DNA from: Candidatus Nomurabacteria bacterium RIFCSPLOWO2_01_FULL_36_10b
GTDB lineage: Bacteria; Patescibacteriota; Minisyncoccia; Phycocordibacterales; UBA1006
Direction of reading: 5' to 3'
Length of the DNA stretch: 5,881 nt
NCBI GenBank assembly: GCA_001785725.1
Contig: MFUQ01000009.1
Location: forward strand, 1-5,881
Part shown: piece by piece, positions 1-4,460 of the stretch
How positions within the stretch are numbered: position 1 is the first letter of the stretch
Layout: every line of letters begins with the position of its first letter
Translations under genes and position numbers: made by a program
The notes under the pieces: model-generated
Told to the model about the DNA's origin: nothing
The model's database searches: none
Seen by the model: the letters and a program-made list of their open reading frames with translations, nothing else

Positions 1-48
1 CAAAGCAAAACTATTTTTTCGGGAGGAAAGGATTTTGTTTACTAGCAT
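1..48 (-). CDS. Possible N-terminus of a leftward gene cut by the window edge
   Basis: An ATG at 48-46 on the minus strand opens a frame that stays open to the edge (16 residues, beginning MLVNKILSSRKN). A TATTAT box at 62-57 lies 8 nt before the ATG, the same spacing seen at other starts in this window. The frame is too short to recognise a family and 16 open codons prove little. The opposite strand has a GGGAGG purine run at 21-26 in front of a TTG, but that frame runs through the terminator and antisense to the next gene, so I do not favour it. Low confidence. Confidence 0.2.
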   Translation of the reverse strand, partial: MLVNKILSSRKNSFAL

Positions 49-61
49 GATTGTTTATAAT

Positions 62-89
62 AAAAAGCCGTGCAACGTAGTTGCACGGC
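62..89 (-). terminator. Intrinsic terminator of the 103-528 gene
   Basis: GCCGTGCAAC (67-76) and GTTGCACGGC (80-89) form a perfect 10-bp stem with a 3-nt loop. Read leftward, the stem is followed by TTTTTATTAT (66-57). It begins 13 nt after the stop codon of the 141-aa gene. On the plus strand the hairpin is followed by A residues, so it should work leftward only. Confidence 0.9.
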
Positions 90-102
90 AAAAAATTAAT
101 TA

Positions 103-528
103 TCATGTTACTGCCACCGTTTTATCGTTTAATACTAACCTGAATGCAAAACGGTATTTCTTGAAAAAAGCTTCTTCTCTATTTATCTCTTTTTTTACAA
201 TTTCCAGAAACTCTTTCTTCATCACAATACATGCCAGTACCTCACCTGAGCGATTGTGAATTTTACCTCTGACTTTTTCTATGGATACAAGCAAATGCTC
301 TTTATCACAGTCAATCTCAAGAAGTTTTTTATACCAAGGATAAGAGGTAGTAGAGTGTAAATGAAAATACAAATTGTATGGTGCTGTATCGTAACAAAAA
401 CCATGATAGAATGACGAGACCTTGCATTTTGACGAAATGCGTTTCCCAATTCTTTCTAAAATGTTTTGAATACGATCGTTTAATGCCTCATGTATGGCAT
501 TTGTACTTAAGTGTTGTTCTGTTTCCAT
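103..528 (-). CDS. Hypothetical protein, 141 aa
   Basis: I do not recognise a family. The protein is soluble-looking, with no signal peptide or membrane segment. Residues 1-32 look helical and amphipathic. A middle part (about 36-90) is rich in Tyr, His and Phe and looks like beta strands. A lysine/glutamate-rich helix covers about 103-128. It has four cysteines (35, 45, 74, 100) without a metal-binding spacing I can name. The ATG at 528 is the only reasonable start; no Shine-Dalgarno sequence precedes it. A strong terminator follows directly and a plausible promoter precedes it, so it appears to be a single-gene unit that diverges from the TrmB-like regulator. The stop is TGA followed immediately by TAA. 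That it is a real gene is well supported by the matching promoter and terminator; its function is unknown. Confidence 0.75.
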   Translation of the reverse strand: METEQHLSTNAIHEALNDRIQNILERIGKRISSKCKVSSFYHGFCYDTAPYNLYFHLHSTTSYPWYKKLLEIDCDKEHLLVSIEKVRGKIHNRSGEVLACIVMKKEFLEIVKKEINREEAFFKKYRFAFRLVLNDKTVAVT

Positions 529-574
529 AATTTAATTATTAAGTTTTAAATTTACATTTTTTACTTCTTTTCGA

Positions 575-603
575 ATTATAAAGATATAATGTAAGAAAAA
601 CAA
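575..603 (-). promoter_or_regulatory. Candidate promoter of the 141-aa gene
   Basis: On the minus strand TTGTTT (603-598) and a perfect TATAAT (580-575) are separated by 17 nt. The expected start near 568 would give a leader of about 40 nt. An alternative is AATAAT at 540-535, only 6 nt before the ATG, which would give a leaderless message. The region is very AT-rich, so chance matches are likely. Confidence 0.45.
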
Positions 604-655
604 GATATTGTCTATATTCTTGAAAAACCCTTTATTTAAAGTATTTTCTGCATAA

Positions 656-682
656 TCAATTGACAATAATCTTGTCAATTGA
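656..682. promoter_or_regulatory. 11-bp inverted repeat, probable operator
   Basis: TCAATTGACAA (656-666) and TTGTCAATTGA (672-682) are perfect inverted copies around a 5-nt spacer TAATC. The repeat covers the -35 box and the whole promoter spacer of the following regulator gene, so a dimer bound there would block RNA polymerase. Arm centres are 16 bp apart, about one and a half helical turns. Autoregulation by the TrmB-like protein is the simplest reading, but the ligand protein is inferred only from position. Confidence 0.7.
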
Positions 683-688
683 TAGAAT
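660..688 (+). promoter_or_regulatory. Near-consensus promoter of the TrmB-like gene
   Basis: TTGACA (660-665), a 17-nt spacer and TAGAAT (683-688) form an almost ideal sigma70-type promoter. The -10 box ends 6 nt before the ATG at 695, so transcription should start at or next to the A of the start codon, giving a leaderless mRNA. No Shine-Dalgarno sequence is present, which fits. Confidence 0.75.
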
Positions 689-694
689 AGAAAC

Positions 695-1495
695 ATGTTT
701 ACTAATAAAGACCTCAAAATTCTCGGGTTGTCAGCAAGTGAAAATGAGATATTAAAAGCTCTTCAGAAAAAACCGTATTCCCCTTCTTTTTTGGCTGAAA
801 TTATAAAGTTGCCACGAACAACGGTTACTTTTTTGCTCAATAAATTAAAAGAGCGAGGATTGATTGAAAAATCAAAAGTTGGTAAGCGTTTTTTTTATAA
901 AACAGTAGCCAAAACAGAGCTCTCGTACATATTACGTAAGATTTCTAATCATCTTGATCCCAACGCTGCCCTTTTTGAAATTACAGTCGGTAAACGCCAG
1001 AGCGAAATTGAAATTTACAAAGGAAAAGAAAAAATGAAAGAAGCTTTTCATAAAGTGCTTAAAGTCAATAGAGGCAATAGAGTCTATGGACTGCAAGGCA
1101 ACAAATCAATCGAAAAATCTCTTAATAAAATAGAATGGGATTTTATATATAAATATCATAATACACTCAAGAAAAAGGGGATTATTATGGAAGGCATCAG
1201 CGGTGAAAATAGCTTAAAAATGTTTGAGGGAATGTCAAACAAACAACTGAAAAGTCATCTAGAAAGATTAACCGTTATTTATTTAGCTCCGGATGAGTTT
1301 TTTGATTTTGATTTGGATATTTTAGTATTTCAAAATATTGTCATGATGATTAACTATGACGAAGAAACAATACTCCTAATAAAAGATTCAAAAATTCAAG
1401 AAACCATGCAAAAAATTATTGCTTTTATGGAAACACATTCGCGTAAAATAGATCTGAATACATATCTTCGAGATCTGATAAATAAAAGAATTTAA
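695..1495 (+). CDS. TrmB-like winged-helix transcriptional regulator
   Basis: A 266-aa predicted DNA-binding protein. Residues about 12-70 form a winged helix-turn-helix: helix 1 (SASENEILKAL), a second helix around SFLAEIIKLP, a recognition helix starting at RTTVTFLLNKLKERG (41-55), then a wing with KVGKRFFYK (61-69). Residues about 104-250 resemble the effector-side domain of TrmB-type regulators, with the typical strand-helix entry EIYKGKEKMKEAFHKVL (107-123) followed by alternating strands and helices. Family TrmB proteins are sugar-responsive regulators in archaea; the ligand of bacterial relatives like this one is mostly unknown, and no sugar transport gene is nearby. The ATG at 695 is fixed by a promoter whose -10 ends 6 nt upstream. 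An 11-bp palindrome in that promoter points to autoregulation. No intrinsic terminator is visible after the stop. Confidence 0.8.
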   Translation: MFTNKDLKILGLSASENEILKALQKKPYSPSFLAEIIKLPRTTVTFLLNKLKERGLIEKSKVGKRFFYKTVAKTELSYILRKISNHLDPNAALFEITVGKRQSEIEIYKGKEKMKEAFHKVLKVNRGNRVYGLQGNKSIEKSLNKIEWDFIYKYHNTLKKKGIIMEGISGENSLKMFEGMSNKQLKSHLERLTVIYLAPDEFFDFDLDILVFQNIVMMINYDEETILLIKDSKIQETMQKIIAFMETHSRKIDLNTYLRDLINKRI

Positions 1496-1627
1496 TTAAA
1501 ATAAAATATAATTATGAGAGATGGACGATTCTTGATCTCGTTTAGCCTTGAGTGATGATAAAGTTTAAAGTGTATTTCAAAAGAAAAATCATTAAGGTTA
1601 AAGGGGCTTTGCACTCTCTCACATTGT

Positions 1628-1784
1628 CCGCTGTCCGCACCGCCCGAATACTTGGGGAGGGCGGAAACCAGCCCGTTCGTTTTGCTTTTCCTTTTTTGAA
1701 ATTCCCCCGCCGAAAAATTTAGGAAAGTGGAAAAAAGAACGGGCTGGTTTGTCGCCGAGTCCACGAGGCGACGTGCGGTGGCGG
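1628..1784. other. Four-way-junction (cloverleaf) fold of abutting inverted repeats
   Basis: A closing stem pairs 1635-1640 (CCGCAC) with 1773-1778 (GTGCGG), and continues outward through CCGC (1628-1631) with GCGG (1781-1784) past two G.U pairs and a bulge. Inside it, three hairpins sit end to end with essentially no unpaired linker. Hairpin A is CGCCC (1641-1645) with GGGCG (1659-1663), 13-nt loop. Hairpin B is AAACCAGCCCGTTC (1665-1678) with its perfect complement at 1737-1750, extended by AT-rich imperfect pairing to an apical loop near 1704-1715. Hairpin C is GTCGCC (1751-1756) with GGCGAC (1767-1772). Such a fold suggests a structured RNA or a mobile palindromic DNA element. The strand is undetermined, since the complement folds equally well. 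I could not match it to tRNA, tmRNA, RNase P, SRP or 6S RNA. Confidence 0.5.
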
Positions 1785-1792
1785 TTCAGCGT

Positions 1793-1857
1793 GTGCGGAG
1801 CGTAAGAGTTAGTCCCAACAAGCCACTATGCGCTCCGCGCGTGGCACATCATTTGTT
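1793..1857. repeat. Two competing hairpins at the right edge of the GC-rich element
   Basis: GCGGAGCG (1795-1802) is a perfect complement of CGCTCCGC (1831-1838), while GCCAC (1822-1826) pairs with GTGGC (1841-1845), flanked by AACAA (1817-1821) and TTGTT (1853-1857). The two folds use the same bases and exclude each other. This could be a switch, a recombination-type single-strand fold, or simply overlapping palindromes left by a repeat insertion. Confidence 0.4.
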
Positions 1858-1919
1858 TTGAAAATAGGTTCTGATTTGGTTTAATAAACACACCAAAATG
1901 GAAGTAACTATTCTTTTTA

Positions 1920-2585
1920 TCAGAAAGATTTTTTATTTGTATTTTTTGAAAAACCAATACGTGAGAGTATTGGAATCTCGTTGCCTTTTCTCAATCTTCG
2001 CATAAATAGCTTATACGTGAAACGACCTACAACAATAAGTATTATTAGAATTAGGACAATCAGAATTATATTCTTTAGAAACCCTACTCCATATATAATA
2101 CGTTCAATACGACTGTGAAAATAAATACCTATTAGAAACATTATGCCAATATATATGGAAAGCGCGAGTGTGTTCAATATCACAAATTTCTTCCATGGAA
2201 CACGATTTACCCCTGCAAGAAATGGGCCCAAAGGACGCACGTGCACAATGAATCTAGAAAAAAAGATTATCTTCATAATGTGAGTTTTTATAAACTCGCT
2301 ACGAATATCCAAATTTTTACCAAAAACTTTCTTTTGAAGAAACATTACTACACGTGTACCCCTGAATGAAAGGTAGTATAAAATATTGTCTATTATAAAA
2401 AGTCCGACGAGTGTCGCAAGAAATGCAATATGTCCAGGTATTATGTGAGAACCAACTGCAACACCAATAGCTAGTATGGCAATTTCTTCTGGGATACCGG
2501 GAAAAAGATTTCCTAGCATTGCAAAACCAATTAACCCAAGAATTGATACTGCCGTTATATTCTGGAATATTTGCAATGACTCCAT
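1920..2585 (-). CDS. DedA-family (VTT domain) inner-membrane protein
   Basis: A 221-aa multi-pass membrane protein of the DedA / SNARE-associated family; characterised members act in membrane lipid (undecaprenyl phosphate or phosphatidylethanolamine) translocation and membrane homeostasis. Visible family marks: the re-entrant FPGIPEE (28-34) with acidic E33/E34, an acidic D66 in the second helical region, and FFSRF-x4-RPLGPFLAG (108-125) with R111 and R117, matching the conserved arginine motif, followed by VPWKKF (129-134). Hydrophobic segments lie near 11-28, 35-75, 104-113, 134-157 and 170-190, and the tail is basic. Six codons upstream there is another ATG (2603), but a perfect TATAAT falls between it and the ATG at 2585, 9 nt before the latter, so I prefer 2585. 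It has its own promoter, after the S20 terminator. The stop TGA is followed directly by TAA. No intrinsic terminator is visible. Confidence 0.85.
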   Translation of the reverse strand: MESLQIFQNITAVSILGLIGFAMLGNLFPGIPEEIAILAIGVAVGSHIIPGHIAFLATLVGLFIIDNILYYLSFRGTRVVMFLQKKVFGKNLDIRSEFIKTHIMKIIFFSRFIVHVRPLGPFLAGVNRVPWKKFVILNTLALSIYIGIMFLIGIYFHSRIERIIYGVGFLKNIILIVLILIILIVVGRFTYKLFMRRLRKGNEIPILSRIGFSKNTNKKSF

Positions 2586-2594
2586 ATTATGAGA

Positions 2595-2600
2595 ATTATA
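2595..2600 (-). promoter_or_regulatory. -10 box of the DedA gene
   Basis: A perfect TATAAT (2600-2595 on the minus strand) ends 9 nt before the ATG at 2585. No good -35 is found at 16-18 nt. The spacing copies that of the other putative leaderless promoters here and decides the choice of start. Confidence 0.5.
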
Positions 2601-2641
2601 CATTAATACCCGTATTTCTGCATTAGTGTGTATTACTTTTT

Positions 2642-2668
2642 AAAAAACATTCCGCCTTTCGGCGGAAT
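2642..2668 (-). terminator. Intrinsic terminator of rpsT
   Basis: ATTCCGCC (2649-2656) and GGCGGAAT (2661-2668) form a perfect 8-bp stem. Read leftward the loop is GAAA, a GNRA-type tetraloop, and the stem is followed by G and six T residues (2647-2642). It starts 11 nt past the rpsT stop codon and separates rpsT from the DedA gene. Confidence 0.92.
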
Positions 2669-2679
2669 ATTACTTTACT

Positions 2680-2934
2680 TTATCCTAATTTCTTTATCAT
2701 CGCAGAAATACGAGACTTCTTGCGAGAAGCGGTATGTTTCTTTATAACACCCATCTTAGCGGCCTTATCAATCGCTTGCATAACACGAGGAAAATTCTCC
2801 TTTGCTGTACGAGCATCTTTAATTAACGTAATACTCTTAATTTGCTCACGCATTGTACGACGACGCTTATCATTCATAATACGGCGACGCGCTGATTTGC
2901 GAAGATTCTTTTTTGCTGAAAGTAAAATTGGCAT
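2680..2934 (-). CDS. rpsT: Ribosomal protein S20
   Basis: An 84-aa basic protein that binds 16S rRNA in the small ribosomal subunit and helps early 30S assembly. The family signatures are clear: SAKKNLRKSARRR near the N-terminus (6-18), then NDKRRRTMREQIKS, and the highly conserved C-terminal region with DKAAKMGVIKKHTASRKKSR (56-75). Length matches the family (about 85-90). The frame can be extended 34 codons upstream, but that part is unrelated to S20 and would read through the promoter; MPILLSAKK is the usual type of S20 start. The ATG at 2934 has no Shine-Dalgarno sequence; a TATACT box ends 9 nt upstream, so a leaderless message is likely. It is a single-gene unit, divergent from ruvA and closed by a strong terminator. 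Confidence 0.97.
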   Translation of the reverse strand: MPILLSAKKNLRKSARRRIMNDKRRRTMREQIKSITLIKDARTAKENFPRVMQAIDKAAKMGVIKKHTASRKKSRISAMIKKLG

Positions 2935-2943
2935 GTGGGATAT

Positions 2944-2949
2944 AGTATA
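2944..2949 (-). promoter_or_regulatory. -10 box of rpsT
   Basis: TATACT (2949-2944 on the minus strand) is followed by ATATCCCAC and then the ATG. TTGCTT at 2970-2965 could serve as a -35 with a short 15-nt spacer. The first 11 bases from the -10, TATACTATATC, are identical to those before ruvA on the other strand. Confidence 0.6.
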
Positions 2950-2984
2950 TGAGATAAGTAAAAAAAGCAATCCTCCCACATGAA

Positions 2985-3064
2985 ACGGGGTATCATTAAG
3001 AAACCGCCTCCTATCATGCCCCGTCAGATGGGACACCCCTCCTTTGGAGGGGGTTGGGGGAGGC
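2985..3064. repeat. GC-rich palindromic repeat between the rpsT and ruvA promoters
   Basis: CCCCTCC (3036-3042), a TTT loop and GGAGGGG (3046-3052) make a perfect 7-bp hairpin. To its left ACGGGGTATCAT (2985-2996) is a 10/12 inverted match to ATCATGCCCCGT (3013-3024). GCCTCC (3006-3011) can also pair with GGAGGC (3059-3064). Its composition differs sharply from the surroundings. Pyrimidine/purine repeats of this CCTCC-TTT-GGAGG type followed by a G-run are scattered in many genomes as small mobile palindromes. That this is one of them is inference. Confidence 0.55.
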
Positions 3065-3070
3065 CATGTA

Positions 3071-3079
3071 TGTTATACT
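3071..3079 (+). promoter_or_regulatory. Extended -10 promoter of ruvA
   Basis: TGTTATACT (3071-3079) fits the extended -10 pattern TGnTATAAT with one mismatch. It ends 8 nt before the ATG at 3088. The -35 position falls in the G-rich right end of the palindromic repeat and has no good match, so the extended -10 may be what makes the promoter work. Transcription should begin at or very near the start codon. Confidence 0.6.
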
Positions 3080-3087
3080 ATATCAAT

Positions 3088-3675
3088 ATGATTGGCTATA
3101 TTACTGGATCTTGTATTGATATACGCGAGCAATCTATTATTATTCTCGCTCATGGCGTTGGATATGAAATTTACGTGCCACAACATACAATTGGGTCTGC
3201 TGTAGCCCACACCGAATTGTCTCTTTGGGTTACAACTATTATGCGCGAGAATAGTTTAGAACTTTTTGGATTTCCTTCAAAAGACGAGTATCGCTTATTT
3301 AAGAAACTTATCGCTGTATCTGGAGTTGGCCCACGTTCTGCGCTTAATATTCTAGATGTGGCTTCCGTAGAAATGCTTGTGACTGCTATCACAAGTAATG
3401 ACGCGTCTCTTCTAACAAAAGTATCTGGCATTGGTAAGAAAACAGCGGAAAAAATTGTTTTAGAACTATCTGATAAATTAGATGATTTTATTACTAATGT
3501 ACACGCTGGCATTACTGGAGCTACAAAGAACAGGCCGTCACACAGTGATGTTATTGACGCGCTTCTTTCTCTTGGATACAGCCAACAACAGGCGCGTGGA
3601 GCACTTGCTAATATTCCTAAAGATATATCAACAACACAGGAACAGGTTCGTGAAGCATTAAGATTTTTGGGGTAA
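3088..3675 (+). CDS. ruvA: Holliday junction branch migration protein RuvA
   Basis: A 195-aa protein (family about 200) that binds four-way DNA junctions as a tetramer and loads the RuvB helicase for branch migration in recombinational repair. Domain I (1-62) is the OB fold, with the canonical start MIGYITG and the motif HGVGYEIYV (22-30). Domain II (about 63-135) has two helix-hairpin-helix motifs, SGVGPRSALNIL (78-89) and SGIGKKTAEKIVLEL (113-127). Domain III (about 150-195) is the RuvB-binding end, with LLSLGYSQQQA and REALRFLG. In the acidic pin, E54 is kept but the next residue is N55 where E. coli has Asp. The open frame extends 36 codons upstream through the palindromic repeat; that part is not RuvA and I start at the MIGYITG ATG. 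The gene stands alone, not beside ruvB or ruvC, and converges with the next gene across 18 bp. Confidence 0.97.
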   Translation: MIGYITGSCIDIREQSIIILAHGVGYEIYVPQHTIGSAVAHTELSLWVTTIMRENSLELFGFPSKDEYRLFKKLIAVSGVGPRSALNILDVASVEMLVTAITSNDASLLTKVSGIGKKTAEKIVLELSDKLDDFITNVHAGITGATKNRPSHSDVIDALLSLGYSQQQARGALANIPKDISTTQEQVREALRFLG

Positions 3676-3693
3676 TTTTTTTCTTTAGGAAAA

Positions 3694-3903
3694 TTATTTT
3701 TTGTTACCGAATTGAAAATTAATAACACTTTCAAGCATATTCTCCCATATTTTATGAAGCGTAAGCATAATAATCATTGATGGAACAACAATGACTGATA
3801 GTATAAGAAACAAAACTGCCTTTAATAAGAAAAGTGTAATGCTTGGCAAAAAACTAATTCCTTGCCATATAAATGACCCGACATTTTCTAAAAATTCTCC
3901 CAT
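3694..3903 (-). CDS. Small hydrophobic membrane protein, 69 aa
   Basis: I do not recognise a family. The protein has a short N-terminal part (1-15), a long uninterrupted hydrophobic stretch at about 16-48, and a polar tail ending in NKK. The hydrophobic stretch is long enough for one extended or two closely spaced membrane helices, with Pro20, Lys28 and Pro41 as possible breaks. It lies 64 nt downstream of the methyltransferase gene on the same strand with no terminator between, so it may be the last gene of that run. It also has a candidate promoter of its own 8 nt upstream. Its stop is 18 bp from the convergent end of ruvA; only a weak A/T hairpin lies there. Length, hydrophobic pattern and position make it a plausible real gene. 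Confidence 0.6.
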   Translation of the reverse strand: MGEFLENVGSFIWQGISFLPSITLFLLKAVLFLILSVIVVPSMIIMLTLHKIWENMLESVINFQFGNKK

Positions 3904-3911
3904 ATTTCTCT

Positions 3912-3940
3912 ACAATACTAAAGGTTTGGTAAAAAGTAAA
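3912..3940 (-). promoter_or_regulatory. Weak candidate promoter of the 69-aa gene
   Basis: On the minus strand TTTACT (3940-3935), 17 nt, then TATTGT (3917-3912), ending 8 nt before the ATG. Each box has four of six consensus positions. The spacing to the ATG agrees with the other leaderless candidates, but the match is weak. Confidence 0.3.
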
Positions 3941-3967
3941 CATTAGTACGTCTTGCTCTACGAAACA

Positions 3968-4459
3968 TTAAAAGTGTGTGCGGATTCCATACATAACAAT
4001 CCCACCAGCAACAGCAACATTCAATGATTCTTTTTGCCCATACATAGGAATTTCAACTATCGTATCAGCGTTGCTAAGAATTTCTTCTGGTAAACCTTCT
4101 ACTTCTGGGCCAAGAATGATAGCAACTTTATCCATACATTCTTTCGTCTGCCTACCGGCAGGCTCAGTGTATAAAATTGACCTTTTATCTTGCTCTACTG
4201 CTATTATCTTCGCGCCATTGGCGCGAAGCAAAGAATAAGCTTCTTCCCACGTTTTAAAATATTCCCATGGCACTAATAATTCTGCTCCAAGGGCTACTTT
4301 GTGCATATCGGTGCGCTGTCTGCCAAATCTATCAATTGGCGTTGGCGTATGCCCAATAATAATTATTTTTTTAACCCCCGCCCCATCGGCAGTACGAAAA
4401 AACGACCCTACATTGTGTACACTTCTTATGTTATATAAAACAAGAGTAAGAGATATCAT
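3968..4459 (-). CDS. TrmH/SpoU-family RNA 2'-O-methyltransferase
   Basis: A 163-aa SPOUT-class enzyme that should transfer a methyl group from S-adenosylmethionine to a ribose 2'-hydroxyl in tRNA or rRNA. The three SpoU motifs are present: motif 1, NIRSVHNVGSFFRTADG (10-26), with N16 and catalytic-type R22; motif 2, IILGPEVEGLPEEI (114-127), with E119; motif 3, IPMYGQKESLNVAVAGGIVMY (137-157), with S145 and N147. Motifs 2 and 3 make the trefoil knot that binds the cofactor. There is no extra RNA-binding domain, as in short TrmH-like members; the exact target cannot be told. Two further ATGs lie upstream (4477, 4519), but both overlap the preceding gene. I start at 4459 because it fits the usual short lead into motif 1 and lies 1 nt after the preceding stop. 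An inserted palindrome encodes PAGRQ at 100-104. Confidence 0.9.
   Translation of the reverse strand: MISLTLVLYNIRSVHNVGSFFRTADGAGVKKIIIIGHTPTPIDRFGRQRTDMHKVALGAELLVPWEYFKTWEEAYSLLRANGAKIIAVEQDKRSILYTEPAGRQTKECMDKVAIILGPEVEGLPEEILSNADTIVEIPMYGQKESLNVAVAGGIVMYGIRTHF
4148..4163. repeat. Short palindromic repeat inside the methyltransferase gene
   Basis: CTGCCTACCGGCAGGC is a palindrome around CCGG with one A/C mismatch. It is read in frame as PAGRQ (residues 100-104), between the AVEQDKRSI strand and motif 2, where a loop is expected. Coding palindromes of the CCTGCCGGCAGG type, giving PAGRQ-like peptides, occur repeatedly in Parcubacteria and Microgenomates proteins; this is from general knowledge, not a search. 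Confidence 0.55.
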
Positions 4460-4460
4460 A

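Larger units (their letters stand above)
1496..1919. other. 424-bp gene-free region between the regulator and dedA
   Basis: The left part (1496-1600) is AT-rich and I see no terminator, promoter or gene in it. From about 1603 to 1857 the composition changes sharply to about 55% GC and the DNA is dominated by inverted repeats, described separately. A leftward 90-codon frame with a GTG start (1764 to 1492) spans both halves but has no homology I recognise, no start signal, and no single composition, so I do not call it a gene. The region lies downstream of both flanking genes, which converge on it, so it needs no promoter for either. Confidence 0.75.

Noticed and set aside
35..259. Rightward 74-codon frame with TTG start after a GGGAGG run
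   Set aside because: It runs through the terminator hairpin and is antisense to the 141-aa gene, with no family resemblance.
532..717. Leftward 61-codon hydrophobic frame
   Set aside because: It covers the promoter and operator and overlaps the start of the TrmB-like gene; its hydrophobicity comes from AT-rich DNA.
1492..1764. Leftward 90-codon open frame with GTG start
   Set aside because: It spans the GC-rich inverted-repeat element and the AT-rich flank, has no start signal, a mixed composition and no recognisable domain; best explained as a chance frame across a repeat.
1628..1784. tRNA, tmRNA, RNase P or SRP RNA
   Set aside because: No T-loop, CCA end, anticodon arm, RNase P core (GAGGAAAGTCC) or SRP apical loop could be found on either strand.
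1811..1860. Integron attC-like site
   Set aside because: The folded shape is similar but the conserved RYYYAAC and GTTRRRY boxes do not fit (TCCCAAC and GTTTTGA), and there is no integrase or cassette array.
3674..3702. Bidirectional terminator between ruvA and the 69-aa gene
   Set aside because: Only A/T pairs (AATTTT with AAAATT) support the stem; too weak to call although the T-runs are suggestive.
3171..3734. Leftward 187-codon frame opposite ruvA
   Set aside because: Shadow of ruvA, which matches its family over the full length.
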